From: Leptodontidium sp. MPI-SDFR-AT-0119 | Lineage: Eukaryota > Ascomycota > Leotiomycetes > Helotiales > Leptodontidiaceae | DNA: 64,000 nucleotides | Direction: 5' to 3' | Assembly (NCBI GenBank): GCA_020726505.1 | Contig: JAHLEZ010000025.1 | Span: forward strand, 682,001-746,000 | Shown here: positions 46,760-57,731 of the stretch, piece by piece | How the letters are laid out: every line of letters starts with the position of its first letter | Numbering within the stretch: the stretch's first letter is position 1 | Notes under the pieces: generated by a model | Databases searched by the model: none | What the model saw: the letters and a program-made list of their open reading frames with translations, nothing else | What the model was told of the DNA's origin: nothing | Made by a program: the position numbers and the translations under genes

Positions 46760-47639
46760 CACAGCTATCAATTTTGTATTGTCTAGGCAAAAGGCTTAAA
46801 CCCTGTTTCCTCTGTCGCGTCTCGTTTGCTACTGTACTTATTAACAATATCCTCAAATTTATATTTTCATGAGATCAGGGCCTTTTCAGAGACCGAAGTA
46901 TAATAGTGATATACTTGTACATATCGATATTTGTATAATCTACACGTACCGCACCAGGCCTCTTCTTCAAACAGCTTTTGATAGTCCGTAGAAGTAAGCA
47001 GATACATTTAAGATTGCTTCCAATTGACTGGAGTTTCTCCTCTTAATTAGTGGCTTACCTTTTATTTCCAATATTTCATAATTGAATAGAGGATTAAAAA
47101 GGTTAAGATGCATCGAGGCATTTATTTATTATACCAATCTCAGCATGAAGTAGAGCCCGAACCGAGAGCTGAAAATAGCTCGCTCTTTAGGTTAAGTGCG
47201 TGACTACTATCCTGTAGCGAGTCCAATTTTGGCCTAAATGAAAAATGTCGAGCGGTTTTACAGTATTATCGAGTTTTGGACTTTGGATCTAAACTTGGCT
47301 GCAAAGCATTCCTTTTCAAAGACCTATCGAGATATAAATCTCTTAGATGCGGTGGTCGTCAATTTTGACGCTGCACCCCCGGCTGGTTTTGAACGAGTCG
47401 GAATATTGCGGGGGTTATGCGGGGTTGTCCCACGACTCGGGGGTGGCGCCAAAAATGGCTGACGCCACTTACCTATGATGCCGAATATGGATATCATAGC
47501 CTGAGCAATCAAGATTTAAATATTATTTACTTAGCGTTCATCACCGCCATTTGCAGACTCTCAATAAGTTTCACTTTGCCTCCTCAACAACGTCACTTTA
47601 TTCGGCTGTGTTTCTTGTGCCCTAGAGCACAGGTTAAAC
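46760..47639. other. Intergenic, nothing recognised
   Basis: AT-leaning non-coding DNA to about 47340, then a GC-rich part with repeated GGGGGT and GACTCGG. No gene is supported. It includes the likely promoter of the next gene. Confidence 0.4.
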
Positions 47640-48562
47640 ATGGATTCTATCACCTCTCAAAGTTCGTCGGAATCGCCTCAACGCACGCGAGCTACTAGAA
47701 TGTTGCCAATGGAAGCAGGGCAGGGAGTTCATCTAATCGCCACGTGTCTATTGAACGCGCAGACTTCGCAAATGAGCGTAGCTGAAATTTACGAATGGCT
47801 TGCTCAAAAGTATCCGGAGTACCAATACACAAAGTACAAGATTCGGAAAGTTCTAAAGCACGATTTCGAGAGAAAGTGCCCTCGGTTTGTAATTGCTAAC
47901 CCAGGTCGCATCGTGGGAATTCCACTTCGTTGGATGATTCGGCCTGGAACAGAGCATCAACTTCGCAGGTGCTTCCGTGGGCCACCTCCTCCCAGGCGTC
48001 CAATTCCTCAATTCTATGGTGGTCTTTCCCAAGTAATTCACTGCATCCTTTGCAAGCGGGGCTTTGATGGCCAAGAGAGTTTCGTGACACACCAGCGAGA
48101 GGCCCATTCTCGAGGCGCAACCGTGTCCCCGACTATCCATAAGAGGGCGGGCGTAATACACAGCACCGGGGCCGGGCCCCTTGGTGCTCCTAGAGTAGTT
48201 TACTATCGGGATGAGCTCACTAACTACGTGATTGGAGCAGAGTCCGCGGCCGAGGCCGAGACTGAGTTCGTAATACAACAGGACATTCGAAGTAACTTAG
48301 TGAAGTGGAAGAAAAGAGCCTGTTTGTTGACGAAATGCCAATCGCTACCGGTGGTAGTGAAAACCGTCGCGACGAAGGCGAGCTTGATGACGCTCAGATC
48401 TTTGAGGGCGCTGCCTCTCGCCAAATCTCAGATGATAAAAACAGCCCTGTTGATAGTATATTAATAGAGGTGCAAGGAGATGACCGAAAGCACTATATCA
48501 TTCGTGGGCTTGTGACAGTGAAAATGAGTCCAAATGAGAGCACCACAGGATATAGAGGATGA
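47640..48562 (+). CDS. Forkhead-like / C2H2 protein with a frame break
   Basis: From ATG 47640, residues about 30-104 resemble a forkhead winged helix (MSVAEIYEWLAQKYPEYQ, KIRKVLKHDFERKCPRFVI). A single C2H2 finger follows (C135, C138, H151, H156). The first frame degrades after about 48290, while another frame takes over at 48305 with acidic, protein-like sequence (ENRRDEGELDDAQIFEG) to a stop at 48562. I cannot find a clean intron: an in-frame TAA lies just before the second part, and the only acceptors after it are very close. So either an unrecognised intron or a frameshift separates them. Forkhead-like domains bind DNA; the role is unknown. The neighbours give no functional clue. Confidence 0.5.
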
Positions 48563-48726
48563 AAGAAGTCACAGGACGGTGTAGTCCCAAAAGAAAGGGC
48601 TTAGGCAATATCCACTTGGCTGCCGTCAGCCTTTCTGCTCCTCGGCCGTCACTTGGTCGCTTTCACCAATCAGTCTGGCGTTAGTTCACTCTTACACAGG
48701 TAAAAGATAGTGAGTAACGTCGATCG

Positions 48727-49514
48727 CTATTCGTACTCGTAGTCTGAAAGCACTGAACTATAATCCGTGCTCTTGTCATCATCTGCAGATGCTGAATCCA
48801 GAGGATACCATGTGAGCGTGAAAGGCTGACGTTGCCCTGCCGAAGCTGATTGCGACCCATTTTTAATTCCTGGTCCGTCATATCCAAGTATTTCATTCTC
48901 AGCCCTTGTCTGCATGTCAAGGCTTGTGTTTATACCTTCGCGGAGACTTCCTTGGGTACAAGCCTCTTTTCGCTCCCCCACCTAAAGTATGGGTTTTGTC
49001 GTAGCTCGAGTAGGCTTTCTGATGCGCCCCGACTGTCTGTCAATGCGATGCTGTCAGACCGTCGTCTTTAAGGCAGCGTCATTTGGCACAGGAATACCGG
49101 GAGAAGGGAGGATACCCAGGAAAGGAGGTGCGTCGGAGTTCGTTCCATCTCTCTGTCCACACTCGCCCTCGAAACGGTCCTCCTTGCCCTTCCAAATCAG
49201 GGCTGCATCGTTTCCTAACTCTCCGGGAGAGAAGGGAGTTGGGGAAGTAGCCTTAGCTGCTGGCTCCGATTCGAATAAACGCGCTGCTAGAAGATCTCCC
49301 AAAATCCTTGTAGGTCTTCTCCGAATCCATCAAATCGGCGAGTTGTCGCGAATCTCGCATGCAGAGCCTTCTCTCGTGGCCGACCTTACCACAGCTGGGC
49401 TAGCTCAACGCGTACCTTCACTTGCTGCACCCGCAGCTGATTGCCAAATGACTGATCGCACTCGTCGCATTCGAAGATGGTGGTTGGGGAGTTGAGGTGG
49501 TGGAGTGTGTGCAT
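48727..49514 (-). CDS. Possible C2H2-type protein, several exons, low support
   Basis: From ATG 49514 a short exon (to 49416, donor GTACGC) encodes FECDECDQSFGNQL, a zinc-finger start. Further minus-strand exons may cover 49302-49054 (FSPGELGNDAALIWKGKED, DAPPFLGILPSPGIPVP) and 48960-48727, which ends acidically (SADDDKSTDYSSVLSDYEYE) before a stop. A TTTAG acceptor near 48983 fits the last exon. The acceptor of the middle exon is unclear. The gene would be divergent from the one at 49692. A plus-strand frame at 48989-49495 overlaps it and looks like the shadow. Confidence 0.3.
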
Positions 49515-49691
49515 TGCGGTTCTCGTCATAAACCTCTATCCATTTTTGGCTTAGCGGCATTCCAAATGTCAACTGGGAGTACCGCTAACCCAAATTTGCC
49601 TAGCGCATTGAAACTTCTCGAAGGGCGCTGGTGTTGGGTGTTGTTTCCCACTGTTTTGTAGAAGATGCAACACTCATAAAACCTACGCATC

Positions 49692-51779
49692 ATGGAAGAG
49701 GCCATTCAAAGCCTGCTACGCCAAGCGGTGCGTGCACTTTGCGGAGGAAGTGATAGCAACGATGACCAACTCAAGGAGGAAATTGCTAACATCTCTAGAA
49801 CTGGTAAGTAATCAGGAAAGCTATGCTTTACTTCCTCCGCTAACTCTATCACTGTCAATAAAATCCGACATGAGGCAGGAATAAACGGACACTTGGAATC
49901 AAACGACTTTGTATTTGTACGCGTACGCAAGTCGAATCGCCTCAAATCTTCTGCTCAAAAACGACAATTTGATAATCTGGAGGGGTTGACAAGTCCTTGC
50001 AAGAGGAAACGGAAGTCGTTCAAGTCTACCACCTCTGCCAACAAGGATACGACTGTCAAAACACCAGCTGCTGTCAATAAGTCCAGCGCCGATGTGGATA
50101 CGGAGGTCGGCACACCCTCTATAGTCGATGAGCCTGGTGCTGAGGCGGCTGCAGAAAGCGAGGCGGTCGGCGCACCAGCTGCTGTCGATAAGCCCAGCAA
50201 TGATGCGGCTATAGAGGATACGTCGGTCGGTACACCAGCTGTTGTCGATGAGCCCGGCACCAATGCGGCTACAGAGGACACAGCCGGCGGTACACCCCCA
50301 GGACATACCGCATCAGCCTCAAGTGAGGTTATGACAGACTCCTCACAATCATCGAGTCAAAGCACTCCTCTACGGCCTTGGACCTCTGGCTCTATAACGG
50401 ACAACTCAAGACCCGAATCATCCTCCACGACAGAAAATGCCCAAATAGCAGTCCAGCTAAAACCGCTACACTCGTGCCCCCTATCTACCGTGGCAGACTT
50501 GTTAAACCCTGAGCATGCAAACCGAGTTGCAGCGTCTGTGCTACTGGAGTGTGTAAATCGACATTACAAGATAGGACCGTTCGGCGGCCGCACCGACAAG
50601 GTAACGAGCACGACAAACATGGCCAAGATTCGTGCATTTACAAAGGAGCTTGCTAGCCTGGAATATGAAGCTGCGGTCCATTCTATTGCAAAGAGAAACG
50701 CGATGCATGCGGCCAACGGCATACAAATCGGTAGTGACGAAAACGCCTACTGGGAAATAATCTTGAAAGGCGTCAAAGTCCTCGATCCCGCGACCTTGCC
50801 CAAGGGAGCACCTAAGGGACCCCTTGATGGTTTCAGCGCGGCGGAGAAGGCCGCGACAGAAAACTTTATGAAAAGCGCTAGCTTTGGAACGAGCCCGGAA
50901 AACCAGCGCCAGTGTCGCGGCTTATGGAAAACCTTGTTCGATATCCGGAAAGCAGGTGTCGAGATGATCACCTGTTACCGAACTGCTGAGTTCAACCAAT
51001 ACTGCAAAACGTACTCGAGAAGATCAGATATTTCTCTCGTTGATACCATTGTGTCCTGGGAAAAGGTTTACGGACCTCAAATAGCCCAGCTTGAGGACCG
51101 AGTCCTTGAACATCGCAGAGGGGATTTTTCGGGCAAGTCCCGTCTCATGCAAAAGCATGTCGCCGAGAGACTTCAGGTTGCAGAGTCCTCATGGAATGAG
51201 GCTTCCAATGAGTGGTACTCGAGTGACGAAGAAGCTGCCTTCAAGCTTGCGACGACAGTCAATGCAACTTCATCCAAGAGTCTGGCAAGTCTTTTCAATG
51301 ATCGTGCTAACACACAACAGCATCAGAACAAAGCTCTCTTTATATCTCTTTTGCCAAACGGCGACAGTCGCCTCGATGTCTGTCCTACTATCCCAGTATA
51401 TCCAGGGGATTTCTTAGGCATCTACTCTGGAACTATCCGATTCTCAGAGAACTCTAGTCTTTCACACGGCATCCCCGGACCCGAATCAAAACTTTGGTTA
51501 GACTATTCGCAGGTCACTGGAACCTTTAACCAAATGCAAGTTTCAAAGCCTGGCGGTGACGCGAATGTACATCTGCGCTGGGAGGCTGTCAATGAACAGG
51601 ATGAAACAGGCCCTTGCGAATCGTGGAGGGTCTTGGTCATAGCTAGTAAGGCTATCATGCCCTTTGAACCGCTTGTCCGTGCCGCTCCTCGAAACGAACA
51701 ATACCTTCTCCACCAGAGACTGGGATTCGCGAACAGAGGCTTTATGAAAAGTGCCTTGGTGACAAAGTTAAAGGCTTAA
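49692..51779 (+). CDS. Uncharacterised protein with 20-residue repeats and SET-like tail
   Basis: Exon 1 (49692-49803) and exon 2 (49879-51779) join in phase across a 75-bp intron (GTAAGT, GCTAAC branch, GGCAG), giving 670 residues. The N-terminus has a basic patch (CKRKRKSFK). About four 20-residue repeats follow (VGTPSIVDEPGAEAAAESEA; VGTPAVVDEPGTNAATEDTA), then a Ser/Thr-rich stretch and a folded-looking central region (EKAATENFMKSASFG). The last 150 residues contain PVYPGDFLGIYSGTIRFS and DANVHLRWEAVNEQ..WRVLVIASKAIM, which weakly resembles the first strands and core of a SET fold. The canonical NH.C and GEEL motifs are absent, so methyltransferase activity should not be assumed. It may be nuclear, from the basic patch. 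Confidence 0.7.
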
Positions 51780-53173
51780 CTTATGGAGGTGAGAGTGGTC
51801 AAGAGACTCTGGGTTTGATTCAGAAGTTGATACTTCGAAGCTCGGTTTGTCACACGAGCTGGTTACACGAGCTGGACTCATTGAGGTGTTGGTCAAATCG
51901 AAAGCTGATCTCAAGTGATCTTCTGGATAACCTATCTAGCCTGGTCAAGGTTGAGAAGTGCTCAGAGAAGAGCTATATAATAATTAAGCAGATATAGTTA
52001 AAATCAGTTCTTTGTACTTCTGATAGTCAAATGGTAATTTCATACTTCTTTTTATATTGGAAATTATAGTGAGACCTTATTTCCCATTCCGTTGAGCACA
52101 ATCACCTCAGAGCAAGATATTCCAGAGATTAAAAAAATTGACTCTACTATCTTCAATATTTACTTTTAGTATTCATATAATCTACTTCTCTTCGAAGTCA
52201 TCATCTTTCCCCTCAGCATCATCCTCAACATCGTCTCCATCGTCTTCTTAATTATCCTCTTCTTGGTTAAAATCCTCATCTTCAATAAGTTACACTATCT
52301 TCCATACAATTGTGCTTCGTTACGGGCGTACATGGATTAACAATAAACAAAGAAACCGACGCAACATACGTCCTTGCGAATTTTGTCATCGCATCAAAAC
52401 TACATGACCCTTGGCCAACTAGTCGCTCGCTAAGCATGCGCTCGCCCTCCTGCGACGTGCAACAAAATTTGAGCCTTGTCGAACAGTACTGTAGCTCTCT
52501 CTTCCCCGCATCTAAAAAAGGCAAACACTGGAATACCCCACCATATTTTTATTGCATGTCGCACTTTGAGACCAGTCTGACGCTCACAACCAGCGACGGA
52601 CTTGCTATCCAATAGGCTGCACTTTCTACCGCAATCGCCTTCTTGAAAATGTATTAGTAAAAGATGTGGATTAGAAGAAGAAGAACATAGATCATCTTTC
52701 CAGCTTGAACCGAAAGCGCGGGTCTCCTCGGCCACTATCGGCTTGCTGAGCGAATCAGCTTCCCGCAGGCACGTGGGGCCGTAAGGCTTGGCTGGAATAA
52801 AGTACCTCCGCTCCGGGTGATCACATCACACATCACAACCCATAGTGGTATAGCTGTGCAACTCGATCCCGCCATAGGCATTCTTTATCTCGCCTTGTCC
52901 ACAAACCACCTCCTAATACTCTGGTCGGAGCTCTCACTCGACAATTATTTCGCTTTTTGGCAGACGTCTTCGGCGCTCTCTCGTCTCGCGCATAGTTTAG
53001 CCCTCTGTCCTCCAAGCGCCTGTGTTGTGTATACAGGGAGGCAAAGTTAGGTTTGAGCGCCATCCTATGCTTGCGTGTACGGCTGCAACAATCACTGATT
53101 GGAATTCTAGTTGGAATTCTAGTGTTGCAACGAAGATCGAGTTCATAAGGTCGTTTCAAAACTCTTTCCAACG
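51780..53173. other. Intergenic, nothing recognised
   Basis: A C/T-rich stretch at about 52190-52280 has repeated TCATC/TCCTC. Short frames at 52282-52735 and 52817-53171 overlap on opposite strands and are not called. GGAATTCTAGTTGGAATTCTAG at about 53100 is a small tandem duplication. Confidence 0.4.
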
Positions 53174-53694
53174 ATGGGTCTGCCTCCGATTAAGCCTCCA
53201 GTGCGAATTCTTATCAGGACTCGCCCAGATCAACTTACGACGATCCATCCTATTGTTGACGAAGCCGATACCTTATTGATTGAAAAACTGTGCGTGGAAC
53301 TCTGCATCACCGATACAACGAAAATACAGCGCTTGATTACAAAGACTTGGAAGGAGGGGAAGCTGGAGCGAGTGGATATTGTTTGTGACTACGGTGTATC
53401 TACGAAAGACGAGCCTCAAGTCATGGCGTATGATGTTGCAATCGGTGGTTCGAATTTAATATTCAAACTGCTCGCCAATCCACAAGTAAGATCCAGGGTG
53501 AATAAGGAAGTCGAGGCGTGGAGGCAGTTGAGCGCCGAGCACGACGGCATCTCTTTTCCAGGTCGAACAGACCTTCGAGAAAGCCAACGCCGCCTAGAAC
53601 AACGTCGCCTCGGGAATGGTTCCCTAGTAAGTGTGCCTGAGTTTAGTATAATAAAAGATTAACATATCTTCCAATCTAGGCATCCTCGGTATGA
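53174..53694 (+). CDS. Small uncharacterised protein, two exons
   Basis: ATG 53174; exon 1 to 53626, 53-bp intron (GTAAGT..ATCTAG), short exon 2 (53680-53694), 155 residues. Without the splice the frame runs on to 53662. It contains PPVRILIRTRPDQLTTI, ITDTTKIQRLITKTWKEGK and an Arg-rich helix near the end (LRESQRRLEQRRLGNG). No domain is recognised. Function unknown. Confidence 0.5.
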
Positions 53695-53699
53695 GCCTG

Positions 53700-54936
53700 A
53701 GCGATTCTGTACCGATTTTCTGGCCTTGGCAGATATGAGTTGAGATACTCTGCGAACTAGCACAGCCTTGTTACAATATCAGATTCACTTTACTAAAGGC
53801 AGCATAAATTGTCTATTTGCTTTTCTTTCGTGCTTCTCTACATCATTGCGCTTCTTTGGAAGCAGGCCCTGACCATCTCCCAAGGACTCAACCATCGCTT
53901 GCCGAAGAGCTTGATGGTGTCTGGGCTAAACAACCACAATGGCCGTTCCGCTGTATAACATCGGCCCAGCGAGTTCCATGTGGGCAATGATATGGATCAA
54001 CAATATCTTTCCGACACTTCTTAATATCATCGACGATTGGACATGCACATTCGGTCCATTGGATGGTTGTTATTGTGCACATAGCGCCCCTACTTCTCGG
54101 GCCTTTGATCTTAACTAGTAAGCCATTGGGTTTTGGAAATTCATGAGATGTTAAACTTACAGATGTACTTGCAACGTCAGTTTCAAATGAGACTTGTGTT
54201 CCTCTTCAAATTCTCCGCCTAAGCGCGTTAACAACTCGGGCTTGCTAATGTGGCCGGAAACACCCACAAAGTCAACTTATATCCCCAAGAATTGTTTCAA
54301 GTGCTTAGGTAGCCGGTTCAAAAGCTATAAACTAGTTGGGTGAGGCGCTCCTTTATTTAAGCAAAGAGTTGACGTTGACGCCCGAGTTGTGAGAACATTG
54401 CTCATCGATCAGTGGGGCTTGACAACGCACAGTGGCAGCCTACCCCGGGGCCTTTGAAGCACGGATCGCCCCGGTCCGAGTCTTTGCAAGGACACGGCGC
54501 TAAGATCTATGAGGCTCTTTATCTACTCCCCTACGTGGCTCAACAAAGCCGATCTTTCAATCTCAACAAGCGCGATATGTCAGGTGCCTAATATCGCGAT
54601 TTGTGCAACCCTTGATATGAGCCGCTCAAATCAATCAAATCCCGAAATCCCGTGTGTCCGAGGTCCTCTGACCTGATAGTATCCGCGAGGAGGCCTTCTA
54701 CAAATTTTGCGATGTGCTTCCACTGTTGGTGCTTTGCCCAGCTTATCCTGGCACGTGGCCCCTAGCCACCGAATCCTCTCACTGCCTTGTAGTTGAGAGC
54801 GGGAACGGCCCGAGCCATCATTGGTTGGACGACTTATCATCGCCCCAGTCGGATACCCTACGTCGCCCGGTTTCATAGCAGGCATCGGGCTCACATGCAG
54901 GATACATGGCAGCTAATATGCAGGTGCAGCTCTATA
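53700..54936. other. Mostly non-coding region
   Basis: Apart from the small Cys-rich frame, only short unrecognised frames are seen (for example the minus frame 54631-54894). No gene is supported. Confidence 0.4.
53888..54082 (-). CDS. Small Cys-rich protein
   Basis: 64 residues from ATG 54082. The Cys pattern is MC, then ECAC, KKC, YHC and HCGC, with a Ser-rich tail. This spacing resembles a family of short Cys-rich cytoplasmic proteins common in Pezizomycotina that begin MC and end with a C.C pair. No signal peptide is visible, so it is not an obvious secreted effector. An alternative is chance coding. Confidence 0.42.
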   Translation of the reverse strand: MCTITTIQWTECACPIVDDIKKCRKDIVDPYHCPHGTRWADVIQRNGHCGCLAQTPSSSSASDG

Positions 54937-55213
54937 CTATCCCCCCCCCCGGCTTGAATGTTAAATGTGAAGAAAACTGGACCTCGTGTGGGTAGCTGCT
55001 AGGGGTGTCTATCCAATAAGTCAGTGGATTTTCAGCCTCGAGCAGGGCTCAGGTGTCTCTCGAACCTTCTAAAGCCACCCTTGCGTTTACAACAGACCTA
55101 TTTCTGGCTCGTGCTTCAGGCTTTAGCCAGGGCCTCTGACCATTCAAGACTTGAGAACTAGGTCTGTGGCCCGCAAAAGTTCACATTTAACATTCAAGCC
55201 GGGGGGGGGATAG
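54937..55213. mobile_element. Poly-C MITE, copy 2
   Basis: 277 bp. The terminal repeat begins CTATCCCCCCCCCC, continues GGCTTGAATGTTAAATGTGA, and ends with its complement (differing by one C). TA flanks both ends (54935-54936, 55214-55215). The interior matches copy 1 (GAAAACTGGACCTCGTGTGG, TCTCGAACCTTCTA, TGGCTCGTGCTTCA). The TIR differs from copy 1 beyond the CTATCC(C)n start, so the two are different subfamilies. Confidence 0.88.
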
Positions 55214-55857
55214 TACGAAAGGAGGGAAGCGATAGATAGCCTTGCTTCTTGAAACCCTATATAATCCAAGAATTCTGTGACTTTCTTTTCCATTCCAAAA
55301 AGAAACATTTCTGGGAAGGTTACTGAAGATCTCAAATTTCAAAAAGTAAGCGCTGATTTTCCTTGTCTTTACGTAGCATGTTAATATTAAAAGCTTCTAG
55401 ATCTCGCAATGTGCGTTTATTCGATGAGCCCAGTCTTTTATAGAGACTGTTATTTCAGCGATGGTCCGCATATCACGGAAAAGAAGAAGAGATGGCCAAT
55501 AATAATCGCCGAGATGGATGAAGCTACAAGAACTAAGGTTAGCTGCGATCGAGCAAAGGACGAGGAAGGCTTTTGCGACGAAGCGGTTCAATGGAACCCA
55601 CCATATGGTATGGGGTCGAGTTCGAAGTCCGTTCAAGATGAAATGTGTCCGACTTGTAGGGAAAGGCTCGACAAAGGCGAACGCTAAGGGAAGAGAGGGA
55701 AGGGAGTTGTCCATCTGAGAGCCGAGGCAGTTGAGGCTCTGCGGGGTCAATGTGCGAGTCTTAGTCAGCCGAATTGAACATTGGTATTGCTTATGCTTCA
55801 GCCATTCACTTCTACCGTCTTTACTTATTCCTAACGATTCCATTACTCCGTGTGGTC
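55214..55857. other. Region upstream of the kinase gene
   Basis: Two opposite frames (plus 55409-55687; minus 55397-55843) overlap and neither has a recognisable domain. The promoter of the kinase gene probably lies here. Confidence 0.4.
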
Positions 55858-56795
55858 ATGAATTGCGTTGCACTCGACCTTAACCAAATCAGGCCTGATC
55901 AGATTGACCCTGCTATCGGGTATGGGACCTTCGCATGCGTCAGCAGAATTGCTGGAACCAGCCTTGCTGTCAAGGTTCCGTTCGACGAGGCATCACACCA
56001 CATACGCATCGAACAAAGGATATACGAACGACTCGGCGAGCATCATCTTATTCTGAAATACCACCGGCAAGCAGTCTTTCTCTCCGGAGGACAAACGACG
56101 CCTGTGCTGCTGCTGCAGTTCCTGGAGGCAGGAACATTGGAGAAGAGCCTCAATACCCCTTGTTGGATACAAAGGAGACTTGAGTAAGTAACTTTTGTAT
56201 TGATATACAATATTATATGCTGACCTGATTATTGAGATGGCTCTTACAAGTAGCAGAAGCAGTAGCATACATTCATTCGAAAACCGTTATTCACTGCGAT
56301 GTGGGCTGCCATAATTTTCTCGTCCAAGACAATGGCACTCTTGCGCTGTGCGACTTTGGCGGATCCAGCATCGATGGCAGCGAGATTCTCGAGTTTCCTA
56401 AACCGCGATATGCCAGACCACGACCGAGGCTGGGCGAGAAACCTGACGTTAGGGATGATATATTTGCGTTAGGTACGGCTTTGTACGAAATCAGCACCGG
56501 GCAAACGCTTTACAAGGGGAAATCGGACAAAGAAATCGCTGCGTTGTTTCGCAGCCACACATACCCTGATCTACAACAGCTCTCACCACCGGGGTTGGGC
56601 GAGATTATTAGACGCTGCTGGTCAGAACGCTATGCTGTTGCAGAGGAGGTAGTGTGTGACCTAAGTAAGGTCTTGCTAGATTTTGCATACTCAGCTCTTC
56701 GCCCGGAGCTACGACATTGGTGCCTCTCGACGAAGTTGCTATTGACGACGTCTCTCCTCTCAATCTTTGCGCTCTATATCTTTCTCTCCGCCTAG
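55858..56795 (+). CDS. Compact protein kinase
   Basis: ATG 55858; exon 1 to 56183, 53-bp intron (GTAAGT, GCTGAC branch, TTGAG), exon 2 56237-56795; 294 residues. Kinase landmarks: Gly-rich loop IGYGTF (20-25), Lys in LAVKVPF (K39), catalytic loop IHCDVGCHN (D130, N135), and DFG (148-150). HRD is HCD. A C-lobe follows (DDIFALGTALYEISTG, IIRRCWSERY). The last 25 residues are hydrophobic (TKLLLTTSLLSIFALYIFLS), possibly a tail anchor. It should phosphorylate Ser/Thr or Tyr of an unknown substrate. The absence of any other domain and its small size are typical of lineage-specific fungal kinases. Confidence 0.78.
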
Positions 56796-57319
56796 AAGAG
56801 AGACTGGCTACGTTGATACCGGGATGATAAGAGCCAAGGCGATTCCTTGGGAGGACGATGAAGAAAGGAGGGGTAGCTCATAAAGGAGATTCGTCAAAGC
56901 CGCTCAAGCAATTGAAGACATCGAGAAGCAGAACAGCGACTCCACAACCAGGACCAGCGAAAGCGACGATACTTGTCAGTATATCCCGGTGTCGATACAT
57001 ATTCACTTTTCGTACGACGGACCCAGCTAATAGCAGAATACTAGACCAAATGCCTATAGGGCGAAACGTCAAAAACGACCTGACTTGATTCTCGAAGCGA
57101 ATATATCTACGATCAATCCTCGCCGAAATTGACGAATACAACAGCGGGAAGTGCATATGGACGAAGAAGTATGGGTTCTATATTATACATGATCTACAGG
57201 TGCTGCTGTCTATAGGTCGACAGCGGATTACCTTTGCTGCAGCAGGTAGTATCAAATCCGAGAAGAGGACGCCGAGACTTGGTCCACATCTAACTTATAG
57301 TTTTAGTTTCCTCTTCGGA
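56796..57319. other. Intergenic, nothing recognised
   Basis: The plus strand from about 56850 to 57165 has pieces of protein-like sequence broken by stops (for example an IEDIEKQNSDS run), possibly a decayed gene. It is not identified. Confidence 0.35.
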
Positions 57320-57731
57320 CTATTTCTGATTATCATTTGCAAATAGTCCAGTCATCTTCCCCGTTATTCTTTCTCGGCAATCTATTTCTCTTGTTTGTTT
57401 AGAAAGGCGCTCCTCGACGTCTTCCGGCAGCAAATTCTTTGGGAGAGGATAGGCAGTTTGCTAAATGACTATCAGCACTGGTCGTGTATTTCAAGCAAGC
57501 AATCGCTTTACTTACTATCTCTGCCATAGACGGTGGCCGTGATGCGTAACCCTTGGAGCTATATGTAGTGTATCGGCCATGCTTGCAAATGATCAGAGCT
57601 ACGTCGATACCATCGCATTCCCCTAATTCATAGGCTTTCTTAATCAAGGTTTCCTTCCTCCTGTTTATCCCCTCGTTCTGTCTCTTTCTTCTTTTCCTCT
57701 CGTCATTTCGTTTGACGTTTACACTATCCAT
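57320..57731 (-). CDS. Short MADS-box protein B
   Basis: Exon 1 (57731-57516, 72 codons) and exon 2 (57460-57320) are joined across a 55-bp intron (GTAAGT..ATTTAG), giving 118 residues. The MADS-like domain includes EGINRRKETLIKKAYELGEC and DGIDVALIICKHGRYTTY. The spliced C-terminus reads QTAYPLPKNLLPEDV, then a polar tail. It is a paralogue of the gene at 44.9 kb, with identical exon-1 length and phase. It is transcribed away from the HET-NACHT-WD40 gene, and their starts are about 900 bp apart, so they may share a regulatory region. Confidence 0.78.

Noticed and set aside
48989..49495. Plus-strand 168-residue frame
   Set aside because: Low-complexity and antisense to a better (though weak) minus-strand C2H2 candidate.
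54631..54894. Minus-strand 87-residue frame
   Set aside because: No domain and no neighbouring exon; likely chance.
55397..55843. Minus-strand 148-residue frame
   Set aside because: Overlaps an opposite frame and the kinase leader; no recognisable domain or splice signals.
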